The translations under genes and the position numbers were made by a program. Of a stretch of DNA of 64,000 nucleotides, positions 1-11,039 are shown piece by piece. The first letter of the stretch is position 1. Each line of letters starts with the position of its first letter. The stretch is from Henckelia pumila (lineage: Eukaryota > Streptophyta > Magnoliopsida > Lamiales > Gesneriaceae), in assembly GCF_033568475.1 (NCBI RefSeq), contig NC_133122.1:180873449-180937448 (forward strand). Reading direction: 5' to 3'. The notes under the pieces are model-generated. The model saw only the letters and a list, made by a program, of their open reading frames with translations, was not told the DNA's origin and did no database searches.

Positions 1-1498
1 TATCAACTCGACCACCTAGCCATGTTATCTCTGACTCGGTCCTGCCCCACCTGTCGCCAAGCACACATACAAAGACAAGACAACAGCCGGATTATACGAT
101 CAGAATAACATTCCCAGTAAAAGAAACAAACATGCAATATCATTCAAATAACATCTTCAAGTACTTTGATGTAAAACAACTTTCACATAATCACAAGAAA
201 GTGAATGAATGCATGACTTCAAAATCTCTAGATTATCTACTCGATAATCAAAATGCATCACGTCTTTTCTTTCTTCGGTCGGGATCCCAAGGATAAAGTA
301 TCACAATGATCACACCGAACACTCCTTTCGAGGTGAATGATGTATACCTCAATCCTCTAGACTTCGGAGCATTATAGAGAGATCAATCTGCAATTGTAGT
401 AAATCGCCTACAAAGCCACTCAACTATAATCCCCAGAACGTCTAATTCAAAATGAAAACAATCATTTGGCTCAATATGAATGCATATGAATTCTAATACC
501 TTCAATCAAATACTCAAATAGTTCACATAAACATGCAAGTATGTGATTTTTCCGAAACACTCGAATCAAGTCGGATTCGAGTTATTCGTTCCATTCAAGT
601 CTAAGTCGTCTTATACCTCTTTCAAACGTCGATGCTCCAACCTGGAAACAACAACAATAAACTCATTCAAGATTCAATCAAACTTCCTAGTCGATAATAA
701 GAGAATCGATACTATACCGGCTACAATCTCTAAAACGATACAACTCCTGCAACCTCGAAACTCAACGGCCTTCAAACGAATCTGCAAAAGAAGTAATAAA
801 GGCCCGAGATCACTATCGACATTCAAACATGACTGAAAATTGCTCAATCAACTCAACCCAACTATAGCCCTCAAATCAAACCGGCGGCATAACGACTATA
901 TTCTAATCAAACCGAAATCGCAAACAGCATAATATCAATCCAATAAACTCAAATCAACCAACATTCAACCAAAAAAATCTGATTCCAACAAATCACCAAA
1001 CTCACTTTTTTGAAAATCCCTCCAAAAATCATAACAATTCTTAATGACGCTCTATTTCAAAACCGACAGAGAATAAACGATCAGAACTCTGTCAAGAACA
1101 ACATACTCGAAACTGAATCGATTCTAACAACATCCAAAAAATAGAATGTATCTGATCGGATAAAAACTTACGATAGAACGAAACTCTCGCTGCCGTGATC
1201 GCTAATCTGCCTTCACAAATAATTTTCAACGGACGGATCAAGCTCGGGGTGAAATCTGGAAAGCTTGGGAGGCGTTTTCTCGCCTTCAATGGAGGGAGAG
1301 ACGATGAAGGAGGAGGGTGGAGTGAATAGAATAGTCAAAGGAGTTATAAATATCTAACAAATCCCAAATTTGCACTTTAGTCCTTGAAAAATCCAAAATT
1401 TACAAAAATGACCCTGATCAAAATCAAGTCGACTCTTGAACTCTGTAATCTCCGATTATCTCAAATAAAGTCAATTAAGATAAAATCGGGGCGTTAAA
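1..1498 (-). repeat. 3' LTR of gypsy A (outer end cut by window)
   Basis: Positions 1-1498 match 9757-10886 at high identity, except that this copy keeps about 368 bp (about 1001-1367) missing from the other. The retained block has a minus-strand TATA-like TATTTATAA (1352-1344) followed by a pyrimidine-rich stretch, the likely core promoter of the family. The LTR terminus reads TTTTAACG on the minus strand where the other copy has TGTAACG, a probable point change in the terminal TG. Confidence 0.85.
1344..1352 (-). promoter_or_regulatory. TATA box of LTR A (predicted)
   Basis: On the minus strand TATTTATAA lies about 145 bp from the LTR start and is followed by a CT-rich tract running to about 1265, as is usual around plant transcription starts. 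This block is absent from the 5' LTR of the same element, where it would be needed to drive transcription. Confidence 0.5.
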
Positions 1499-1646
1499 AT
1501 TCCCCCTCTCTTAGAAAAGATTTCGTCCTCGAAATCAAACACGGTTCCAACACGAATTGCGCCTCTCAAATTACTCCTTTCAGTCCGTCAAACGAAAGTC
1601 GACTCATTCTCGTCAAAAAATCCTTCTAAGCTCAGTTACAATCGAA

Positions 1647-1886
1647 TCATCTCTGGTTCCAACTCAAGGCATAACATATAAGTTCGACTTGTCTGACCTG
1701 GCTGTCCGTCGTTCTGAGGGTATTGAAATGAAATAAGCTGTAATCAAACAACAAAGTCTCTTCGAAATCTATGCCGAAAGAACGAGTGCAACAAGGATCT
1801 CTGTCTAAACTGACAGACTTCGGCAAAACATGACACCTGACGACTTCTAACAAGGTATCAATCCTCTGGTCTTGATTAAAATTCAC
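1647..1886 (-). pseudogene. Gypsy A integrase core fragment
   Basis: The 79-residue minus-strand frame contains a diverged copy of the gypsy integrase segment around the second catalytic Asp (SLDRDP) and the following region that normally contains the YHPQTDGQSER motif. The other integrase parts are not open. It lies between the 3' LTR of A and the insertion point of N, as expected for the end of pol. Not functional. Confidence 0.7.
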
Positions 1887-2118
1887 TCTGTACGGAATAC
1901 GGTAGCAGATTCCATAAATCGGTCAATCAAAATCAGATAGTAGATAAAATAAAAATAATTTTGTCATCTCAAAACATCCGTTGTTGCATACAATTCTCCA
2001 GATAAAGATTTGCAGGCATAAATCTCATACAATCTAATTCTCTTCTCTGCCTCCAAATCAGTTTCGTCTGCGAAAATAAATACTCCAACTCTTAAGATTT
2101 AGAAAAGATCGCGGAAAT

Positions 2119-3576
2119 TGGTAGCTCTTAGTCGTGTCGCACCCAAATTAACCCAACTCATATTAACTAAATAAACATGTAGTAGCGAGAGTAGGGATCG
2201 TTTACACGAGGAAAGTGAAATTTATTTGTGTTATTAAAAATACTGGAAATAAATAAAAGGAGATTTTAGATTTTAAAAACTACTATGCAAGAATTAAAAT
2301 AAGAAAAATCAATAAACTAACGAGACTTGGTATCGGTCGACTACACCCTTGAAATTAAAAGGAATGCTAGGTCTTTTGAATGAAGGTCTTGGGAAGGCGA
2401 TGAATGCACCGATTGATTGAAATTTTAAAATTCACTCGATCATCGATTCTCTAAAAATAATTAATTTTCATTGAATATTCACCATTGAAAATCTAATTCC
2501 TGTTCCACCTTAATATTAGTTAATTAGACACCAGCGTTCTAGATTAACCCTTACCAATAAATTAACCCAAATACCAGCGATCTAGATTTAAATCTAAGGT
2601 AGCATTCATATGAGTGAAACTGATGAATCTAAACAACACATGCACCAGCGGATGTATTTATCCAAGTCAAATGTTGTTCCTACGATTTAACAAATTCAAC
2701 AGCAGAAAATATTAATCATAGTTGCTTCACAAATTAGATAATTCAATCAATTACGGATTTGAATTCTAATTTAGCGGTAGATTGTACGAAAGAATTATCA
2801 GGTGATCAATCTAATAATCAAACATACAAGCATGAAATAAATCAGAACAACTCTTGATACTCAAATAAATCAAACAATGGAAAATAGAATCTAACGAATA
2901 AATAAAATCAAGGGTTCGTCTTCCTCAACCAAGTTCTAAAACCTAGAAGAATAAAATCTAAGAAAAGAGAGATAAAACCTAGCCACCAGGAGAGTTCTTC
3001 CACGTTCTAAGCCTCCCAATCTGATGATTGATGTGTAAAAATCGGAATCGAGACCTAATAAAAGTCTAGAGTCTAAAATAAAAGAGTTTTCAAAAATAAA
3101 AATTCTTTCCGAATAGACCCGCTCGCTAGATCGGTAAATATTGACCGATCGAGCGAGCTAAAATTATCCTGCTACTGTTTTCATACTTTTTTGGCCGCTC
3201 GATCGGTAAAATGTTGCAGATCTAGCGAGCTACTTTTTTTCCAACGAGCAGCGATTTTGAAAAATTTATATCCAAAGATCTAGTCGTCTGATTGAGATGA
3301 AATTTGGACAGCAGCTTCAAAACATCTTGAATTTCATTCTGAACGGTGAGATCGGATTTGGAGCTCTCTAAAATTAAAAATGATTTTTGGATCATTGCTG
3401 CTCCGCAATTCTTCTCTTATCTCGGCTCTTTCTTCCATCTTTAGTTCCTTTTCTTCATTTTTCCTATATCAAATCACATACAATGATTAGGAACTATAAC
3501 ATGAATTTAGCCAATAAAAATACACCTAATCATCACAAATTAAGTCAATAAAACATAGGAAAAAACCATCACATCA
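2119..3576 (-). repeat. 3' LTR of element N
   Basis: 1458 bp, ending TG...CA on the minus strand (TGATGTGATGG to GAGCTACCA). It aligns with 5786-7172 almost throughout. The other copy lacks about 72 bp that are present here around 2356-2430. Two dyad modules built on GCTCG-GATCGGT and ACCGATC-CGAGC half-sites lie at 3121-3155 and 3195-3231. Confidence 0.88.
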
Positions 3577-4588
3577 AACTCCCCCTACTTAAACCTTGCT
3601 CGCCCTCGAGCAACACAAAACATAAACACAAATGAATAATGAAATCACATCCTCAAAGAAGTTTTCACATACAAAAAAAAATTCTGAATACTCTCGATTT
3701 TCCATAATACACCATCAGTCAAGCGTGAATGTGTGTGTGTGTCATGTTATTCCAGCTACATGCAACTTTAAAAGAATCAGTTTTAAGACTGTTCGCCGAC
3801 CTATGACAAATCAGTGTGAGTATTCCCATCAAGAGTCCTTTCCTCCCAACAATCTTCAAACAAAAACACAACTCTCTTGAGATAAAATTACGCACCTCCG
3901 GATTTTGCACCCGGTATTACTTTAGCCCCAATAATTACCCGCTACTTTAGCTATAACTAAGATTAAAATTTCAATCCCCTCGTCTATAGCCCGGATGGAG
4001 CATCAACCCCATTTAATCCGCATACTTAGCCTTGAATTTAATCTTTTAGGATTTCAATCCTTTCTAGGCCCGGATGGAGTAGTATATATATATTTTTTTT
4101 AGGTGCGCCCAAGATCGTTTATGTCAAGTCAAAAAGATCATCAGGGTTCAACAAAACACTATCAGGCTCCACAAACACCTATTGTCGTGCAATGGTCCAA
4201 CAGACACAAACATCTTCTAATACATCGCTACAGTTCACTGGTTTAACATGTGTGCTTAAAATATTCACTAATCAACCTACGGTTTCTCATATCCAATCAA
4301 GAACAAATTTTCATCAAAAATAATTTTACAAAACTTCATCATCATAGGCTAGTGAATTTCATCAGTGATATTCATTGCTAACTATGAGCTCTAGAATTTT
4401 TAAAAAATACGGCTAAATGCTCTAACTGACTGGCTAAGTCCTCTCCCCCATACTTAGAATCTTACATTGCCCCCAATGTAAGTCAAAATGCAAAATAAAA
4501 ATAAAAATAAAAAACTGAAAATGAAAGTAAATACTCCCATTGGGTTGCCTCCCAAGTAGCGCTTGATTTCCAGTCTTCAGCTTGACCC

Positions 4589-5227
4589 TCAGAAGCACTC
4601 TTCAAAGAGCGGCTGACGCCCAAAATAAGTGTCATATGACACCACAAATGGGTCTTTGTTGCATGTGCCCTCAATCTTGGCTAGATGTATACAGTTCAAG
4701 CTCGTCACCTCAACAACACTCCAAAGTAGCTGGTAAACATGGGAAGTGAACACCTCCGTTGGCTCTCGGATGCCAACATCTTTTGAGACTGGTACTGATG
4801 GAAGAGAAGGATCTTGGGGATGTGTGTATGATAATACTATCGATGAGCTCATATCAATAGACTCTTGAACTCCGTCATCCTCAAACTCGAGTGGTAACAT
4901 ATTTCCATCATACGAAATTTCTTCCAGAACATCTTCCGACTGAGGTCCAATAAGAAGGAAAGACTCAAACACCTCTAAATATTCAGTAGAAATTGATTCG
5001 CACTCCCAATCCCGGTTCTCTGAGTCATCATCATTAAACCAAATTGGGTTGGTCACTGCTTGAGTATCTTGCTTCACTTCCTGTTCTTTATGTTCATGGA
5101 CGATTGATCTCTTGATATTCTCTATGTGCTCCACAAGGTGACATTTAGAAGTTTTTAGATCTTCTACAGTTTCCTCAGTCGATGCCACAAGCTTGCTCAT
5201 TATATCCACCAGCGGATGTAAGATCAA
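4589..5227 (-). CDS. Unidentified ORF of element N (212 aa)
   Basis: An uninterrupted 212-residue frame downstream of the gag remnant in the same element. It is acidic, with an N-terminal stretch of about residues 1-50 that looks helical (alternating Leu/Val/Ile, Glu, Lys), an acidic middle, and a C-terminal third rich in aromatic and hydrophobic residues. I see no retroviral motif: no zinc knuckle, DTG, YVDD or integrase signature. Just past its stop lies a minus-strand GCGCTACTTGGGAGGCAACC stretch that I recall from Athila/Tat-like plant elements. It may be a structural or regulatory protein, or a fused fragment. Length and openness in an otherwise pol-less element argue for some constraint, but this is not proven. 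Confidence 0.4.
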   Translation of the reverse strand: MILHPLVDIMSKLVASTEETVEDLKTSKCHLVEHIENIKRSIVHEHKEQEVKQDTQAVTNPIWFNDDDSENRDWECESISTEYLEVFESFLLIGPQSEDVLEEISYDGNMLPLEFEDDGVQESIDMSSSIVLSYTHPQDPSLPSVPVSKDVGIREPTEVFTSHVYQLLWSVVEVTSLNCIHLAKIEGTCNKDPFVVSYDTYFGRQPLFEECF

Positions 5228-5245
5228 TTGCGAACAACTTCCCTC

Positions 5246-5575
5246 CTACTTTTGAAGCTCAAATTTTTGGTCTATAAAATCCGGGTATTGAGATTGCGAA
5301 TACCGGTAATAGTCAAACTCTGCCATATCATCCAACAGGTGTCTCATGGTATCAGCATCCCAACAAAATATTGATATACCGGTTGTGAAAGCTCCATCAA
5401 TTACCCATTTTCTTGTCACTGCATCCAAACCATTAAGAAAATATGTAAGGAGAGAATAGTTAGAAAAATCATGATACCGGAAGATGGTTTCCAAATCTTT
5501 GAATCTCTTCCATGCTGCGTAGAATGGCTCTCCGTGTTGCTGAATAAAAATTGCTAACACTTTTCGATTTGACAT
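5246..5575 (-). pseudogene. Athila/Tat-type gag fragment of element N
   Basis: This 109-residue frame contains the recognisable core of the plant retrotransposon gag domain: a Gly-Glu-x-Phe-Tyr-x-Ala-Trp-x-Arg-Phe-Lys segment (about residues 15-26), then a Leu-x-x-x-Phe-Leu-Asn-Gly-Leu segment and a closing Leu-Leu-Asp-Asp-Met-Ala. In full-length elements these lie inside a gag several hundred residues long, so only part is left. It follows the tRNA-Asp primer site directly, as gag should. Confidence 0.7.
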
Positions 5576-5785
5576 CTCGAAGTATCACACTGCAAGAATC
5601 CCCCTTCGCCTATGAAAAAATCTTTCTATCTCTGGGTCGTATGGAAATTCTTCTTCTTCCGAAGATTCACCTACATGCACGAACAAACCAGAGTAGCACT
5701 AGGAGGAATAATAAAATAAAACAAAAACAAAAAAACAAAAACACAAATAAATTAAACACCTTTCCCCGGCAACGGCGCCAAAATT

Positions 5786-7172
5786 TGGTAGCGCTTAGTC
5801 GTGTCGCGCCCAAATTAACCCAACTCAGATTAACTAAATAAACATGTAGTAGCGATAGTAGGGATCGTTCCCACGAGGAAAGTGAAATTTATTTGTGTTA
5901 TTAAAAATACTGGAAATAAATAAAAAGGGATTTTAGATTTTAAAAACTACTATGCAAGAATTAAAATAAGAAAAATCAATAAACTAACGAGACTTGGTAT
6001 CGGTCGACTATACCCTTGAAATCATTCACTCGATCATCGATTTTCTAAAAATAAATAATTTTCATTGAATATACACCATTGAAAATCTAATTCCTATTCC
6101 ACCTTAATATTAGTTAATTAGACACCAGCGTTCTAGATTAACCCTTACCAATAAATCAACCCAAATACCAGCGATCTAGATTTAAATCTAAGGTAGCATT
6201 CATATGAGTGAAACTGATGAATCTAGACAACACATGCATCAGCGGATGTATTTAGCCTAGTCAAATGTTGTTCCTACGATTTAACAAATTCAACAGCATA
6301 AAATATTAATCATAGTTTCTTTACAAATTAGATAATTAAAACAATTACGGATTTGAATTCTAATTTAGATGTAGATTGTACGAAAGAATTATCAGGTGAT
6401 CAATCTAATAATCAAACACACAAACATGAAATAAATCAGAACAACTCTTGATACTCAAATAAATCAAACAATGGAAAATAGAATCTCACGAATAAATAAA
6501 ATCAAGGGTTCGTCTTCCTCAACCAAGTTCTAAAACCTAGAGGAATAAAATATAAGAAAAGAGAGATAAAACCTAGCCGCCAGGACAGTTCTTCCACGTT
6601 CTAAGCCTCCCAATCTGATGATTGATGTGTAAAAATCGGAATCGAGACCTAATAAAAGTCTAGAATCTAAAATAAAAGAGTTCCCAAAAATAAAAATTCT
6701 TCCCGAACAGACCCGCTCGCTCGATCGATAAAGATTGACCGATCAAGCGAGCTAAAATTATCCAGCTACTGTTTTCATACTTTTTTGGCCGCTCGATCGG
6801 TAAAATGTTGCAGATTAGCGAGCTACTTTTTTTTTTCCAGCGAGCAGCGATTTTGAAAAATTTATATTCAGAGATCTAGCCGTCGGATTGAACTGAAATT
6901 TGGACAGCAGCATCAAAAATCTTGAATTTCATTCTGAACGGTGGAGATTGGATTCTGAGCTCTCTAAAATTAAAAATGATTTTTGGATCATTGCTGCTCC
7001 GCAATTCTTCTCTTATCTCGGCTCTTTCTTTCATCTTTAGCTCCTTTTCTTCACTTTTCCTATATCAAATCACATACAATGATTAGGAATTATAACATGA
7101 ATTTAGCCAATAAAAATACACCTAATCATCACAAATTAACTCAATAAAACATAGAAAAATACCATCACATCA
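5786..7172 (-). repeat. 5' LTR of element N
   Basis: 1387 bp. Nearly the same as 2119-3576 apart from a deletion of about 72 bp near 6016-6022 and scattered substitutions. The adjoining tRNA-Asp primer site at 5763-5784 identifies this as the 5' copy of a minus-strand element. The dyad module is present at 6714-6748. Confidence 0.88.
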
Positions 7173-7690
7173 GAAATCTCCTCATAAGACAATAGGTAAC
7201 AGATCTTCTAATCAGTAAGATCGTTGTGAGCTCAAAGTTCAGATTCAGACATTGAGTCTCGAGCATCTTCAGCTGTCTCGATGTCTAGACTAGAGCGTGA
7301 TTCCTCTGAATAAGAATACATCCCACAATCTCGATAAGAATAATTCCAAGTACTGAAAGATCATCAGTACCGAAAATCAGTATACTGGAGAGCTGATCGA
7401 CAAAAATTTCATCACCAGATCATAAAATCGAGGAAGACAATTCGATCCAAAAAGAATTCAGACATCGAAGAATAACATACAACTGTTCGGCACAAACATC
7501 TGCTATACGATTCTCAAAAGCTCTGAATGATCAGTACAATTCTTATTCCAAAAGACAAGTAAATCATCGATAAAAATTCCTAGTCCCAACTAATTCTTTT
7601 GAAAGATCCGGTTAAAAGAAAGATTAACAACACTACAGGAGTGTTCGTCAATTCAAACGATTCAACAAAATTTTAGAGGTACAATAAACA
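7160..7690 (-). pseudogene. Decayed RT and RNase H of gypsy A
   Basis: No long frame survives, but short minus-strand translations in shifting frames match the gypsy RT in order: an APVV-like segment near 7635, FIDDLLV near 7560 (the catalytic Asp pair), then a CEFW-like segment near 7440, and an ASRQLK-like RNase H segment near 7270. Stops and frameshifts occur every few tens of residues. The block ends at the N insertion (7173), and the rest of pol continues left of 2118. Confidence 0.6.
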
Positions 7691-7723
7691 TTAAACAGAT
7701 TCTTCAATAAGAAGGCAAGAAAC

Positions 7724-8994
7724 TCACCAGTATCTAACAGTCCAATAAGAATAGAAAACCCAAAATCGAACGTTACCTAATCTGTCATTATCGGGTGCAG
7801 CCTGAGTTTGCGGATCCTCAGACAGAGCAAAAACTCGTGCCTTCTTTTTGGGAGGCTGGCTTGCATACTGATTAACTTCTTGTCTATTCAGCTGCTGAGG
7901 TTGGAAAGAGTGGACAGTAGGTACTTGCTGTTGAGGCTGAGCTGTCTGTCTCGAAGAACTTCCACTCTGTGCTTGCTCAGAGCCCCGCTGAGGACAAGCT
8001 CTAGCAAAGTGCCCCGCCTGATTACAGATATAACAGCTTCCAAAAATATCTCTAAATTGATCACTGGAGTGACGACCTCCGCAATTGGCACAAGACATGC
8101 CTGACTGAACCAAACTCTGTCCAAATCCATACTGCCTCAAACCACTAGAGCTCGAAGAACTGCTTCCGTGCTTCTTAAACTGTTTTCCCTTCGGATGATA
8201 GTAATCCTTTCTATTACCTCCACTGCTACCACCTTCAGAACTCGGTGGTTGATTTTGAATCTGAAGAGATTGATTCTGGTACTGGGACAGTTGGTTCTGG
8301 TATTGAGAAGGTTGTGCCTGGAACTGTCCTTGCTGCTGCTGAGGCACAATCTGAACTCCTCTCTGTATCCACAAACCTGCTTCAGCTCCTTTTGCATGAT
8401 TCATGACATCCGCAAAATTATCTGGCCTAGCAGTGTTTACCAACGTGAAGATATCAGGGTTCAGACTATTAATGAACTGGTCGGCTTTAGCTTCTTCATT
8501 TTCGGCAATGTGCGGTGCAAATCTCAGAAAACTATCAAACTTGGCCACATACTTCTCAATATTCAAATTCCCCTGCCTCAAATTTGCAAATTCGGCTCCC
8601 TTGTCCTTCCGGTACGAAACTGGGAAAAACCGCTTATAAAACTCAGATTTGAACAGATTCCAGTTAATAGTTTACCTCGGTTTTCCATGGATCTCTTCGC
8701 CGTGATCCACCAGTTCTTAGCAACACCACGAAGCTGATGAATGACCAACATGGTTCTGCGGTCGTCAGAATAGTCAAGGGAATCGAACAACTGATCAACG
8801 TCATCCAACTAGCTCTCGCAGTCAACAGGATTCTCTGTACCCAGTAACAAAGGAGGGTTAAACGACTGAAACCTCTTCAGCAAGGTTTCCATAGGCGTCG
8901 CTATGGCATCCAATTGATCGACTTTAGTACTAGCTTGCTCATTCGGAGGAGTAACTGGCGGTGGGTTCCTGTTAATAACTCTACGAGGACCCAT
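7724..8994 (-). pseudogene. Gypsy A gag with zinc knuckle, broken
   Basis: Three minus-strand frames together make one gag. It starts MGPRR at 8994, has an in-frame TAG at 8811-8809, then a frameshift between about 8660 and 8580, and runs open to 7724. The second part has a retrotrans-gag core (8808-8600), and the third a Gln-rich linker and one CX2CX4HX4C knuckle (CYICNQAGHFARAC) near 8030-7990 for RNA binding. Downstream it should continue into protease, but no DTG motif is seen before the RT remnant. Two disabling lesions in gag mean no functional product. Confidence 0.8.
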
Positions 8995-9300
8995 CTGATA
9001 ATCAAATGTTAGGACACATGATATCTCAATCGCTGCAATTGGTGCCCTTGCAACCTCTCAGAATTCGGATACCAGTTTATAACGAAATAGTTATATCTCA
9101 AGTAAATCATGCTTTATAAATTAAATCACATAGTCATGTAATTCAAATAATTCTCAATTAATAAAGCATGCTCGCATGGTATTTAAACAAATCAATTTAA
9201 ATAACTCAGTCACATGCGAGAATTCAATTCATGCGGACTCGATCTACCACGCTCACTTCTAAATTCAGTCCAAGAATCTTATCGCTCTGATACCACTTAA

Positions 9301-10886
9301 TGTGAGACCTCGATTCTAATCATATAATCAAGAATTAATCCTATCGATAATCATAAAAAGATCCAAGAGATAAATCAATAAAAAAAAATTTCGTGAATAG
9401 TGTTCCGCTCGATCGGTAAGATCTTACCGATCGATCAGGCAAGTTTTCAGAAAAACAAAAACTTGGCTAAAACTAACTCGCTCGATCGGTCACATCTTAC
9501 CGATCGATCGGTGATAGTTGTGATCTAAAAATACAGCAGAAAACTTGTCCAAACTCAATCCAAATCATGCATAAACCAATACATAATTCATCCAAACATC
9601 ATACAAGCTTCACTACAAAATAGTTCTAGGGTTATACAATCTCAAACTAGTAGAACATGCTTCAGTCTAGCTTATTCAATACAAAGCATAACGAGTACGA
9701 ATCCAATCTAAGTTCGATTACATAGTCGACTTCTAAAACACCAAGGCCTCACTCTATCAACTCGACCACCTAGCCATGCGATCTCTAACTCGGTCCTGCC
9801 CCACCTATCGCCAAGCACACATACAAAGACAAGACAAAAGCCGGATAATCCGGTGAGAATAACATTACCAGTAAAAGAGACAAACATGCAATATCATTCA
9901 AATAACATCTTCAAGTACTTTGATGTAAAACAACTCTCACATAATTACAAGAAAGTGAATGAATGCATGACTTCAAAATCTTTAGATTATCTACTCTGAT
10001 AATCAAAATGCATCTCGTCTTTTCTTTCTTCGGTCGGGATCCCAAGGATAAAGTATCACAACGATCACACCAAACACTCCTTTCGAGGTGGATGATGTAT
10101 ACTTCAATCCTCTAGACTCCGGAGCATTATAGAGAGATCAATCTGCAATTGTAGTAAATCGCCTACAAAGTCACTCAACTATAATCCCCAGAACGTCTAA
10201 TTCAAAATGAAAACAATCATTTGGCTCAATATGAATGCATATGAATTCTAATACCTTCAATCAAAAACTCAAATAGTTCACATAAACATGCAAGTATGTG
10301 ATTTCTCCGGAACACTCGAATCAAGTCGGATTCGAGTTATTCGTTCCATTCAAGTCTAAGTCGTCTTATACCTCTTTCAAACGTCGATGCTCCAACCTGG
10401 AAACAACAACAATAAACTCATTCAAGATTCAATCAAACTTCCTAGTCGATAATAATAGAATCGATACTATACCGGCTACAATCTCTAAAACGATACAACT
10501 CCTGCAACCTCGCAACTCAACGGCCTTCAAACTAATCTGCAAAATAAGTAATAAAGGCCCGATATCACTATCGACATTCAAACATGACTGAAAATAGCTC
10601 AATGAACGCAACCCAACTATAGCCCTCAACTCAAACAGGCGGCATAACGGCTATATTCTAATCAAACCAAAATCGCAGACAACATAATATCAATCCAATA
10701 AACTCAAATCAACCAACATTCAACCAAAACAATCTGATTCCAACAAATCATCAAATTTGCTCTTTAGTCCCTGAAAAATACAAAATTTGCAAAAAAGGAC
10801 CCTGATCAAAATCAAGTAGGCTCTTGAACTCTGTAATCTCCGATTATCTCAAATAAAGTCAATTAAGATAAAATCGGGGCGTTACA
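9301..10886 (-). repeat. 5' LTR of gypsy A, promoter segment deleted
   Basis: 1586 bp, running from TGTAACGCCCC at 10886 to CTCACA at 9301 on the minus strand. Compared with the copy at 1-1498 it lacks about 368 bp (junction near 10753), including the predicted TATA box and downstream pyrimidine tract. It carries two dyads near its 3' end: a 26-bp perfect palindrome at 9409-9434 and a TCGATCGGT/ACCGATCGA stem at 9482-9506. Confidence 0.85.
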
Positions 10887-11039
10887 CAATCCAAGGAACT
10901 TCAGAGAAAGTCAAACACAAACACTGAATCACATGGAGAAGGACTTACGGCAAGGTACAGAAGTGATAAGAGGACATCCAATGGGAAATACAGGCCAAAG
11001 TCCAGATCGAAGAGTCAAGGAAGATACCAGAACAAAAAT

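Larger units (their letters stand above)
2119..7172 (-). mobile_element. Non-autonomous LTR retrotransposon N inserted in gypsy A
   Basis: LTRs at 2119-3576 and 5786-7172 flank only 2.2 kb of internal DNA. A 5-bp TSD, GAAAT, sits at 2114-2118 and 7173-7177, and the sequence of A continues across it. The primer site on the minus strand (5784-5763) is TGGCGCCGTTGCCGGGGA, matching the 3' end of tRNA-Asp, as used by Athila/Tat gypsy elements. The polypurine tract AAGTAGGGGGAGT lies at 3590-3578. No protease, RT, RNase H or integrase is visible. It carries a gag remnant (5246-5575) and an unidentified ORF (4589-5227), so it resembles a large derivative element that depends on enzymes made elsewhere. 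Confidence 0.88.
1..10886 (-). mobile_element. Ty3/gypsy LTR retrotransposon A (5' LTR on the right), interrupted by element N
   Basis: Two direct repeats (1-1498, cut by the window edge, and 9301-10886) bound a minus-strand element. Just inside the right LTR is TGGTATCAGAGC (minus, 9295-9284), complementary to the 3' end of initiator tRNA-Met, so the right copy is the 5' LTR. Just inside the left LTR is a purine tract (minus-strand AGAGAGGGGG, about 1501-1515). The order gag (8994-7724), RT and RNase H remnants (7690-7160), integrase (1886-1647) fits Ty3/gypsy; the CX2CX4HX4C knuckle and terminal sequence suggest the chromovirus/Tekay group, which is inference. Element N splits it at 2118/7173. 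A itself lies in the gag of copia B. Its left TSD is outside the window; the right flank begins CAATC. Confidence 0.85.

Noticed and set aside
8168..8737. 189-codon plus-strand frame in gypsy A
   Set aside because: Antisense of gag; the minus strand has the zinc knuckle and Gln-rich linker.
9284..9295. tRNA-like pieces at LTR ends (also 16376, 19828, 28382, 35892, 5763)
   Set aside because: These are 11-18 nt primer binding sites complementary to tRNA 3' ends; no cloverleaf surrounds them, so they are not tRNA genes.
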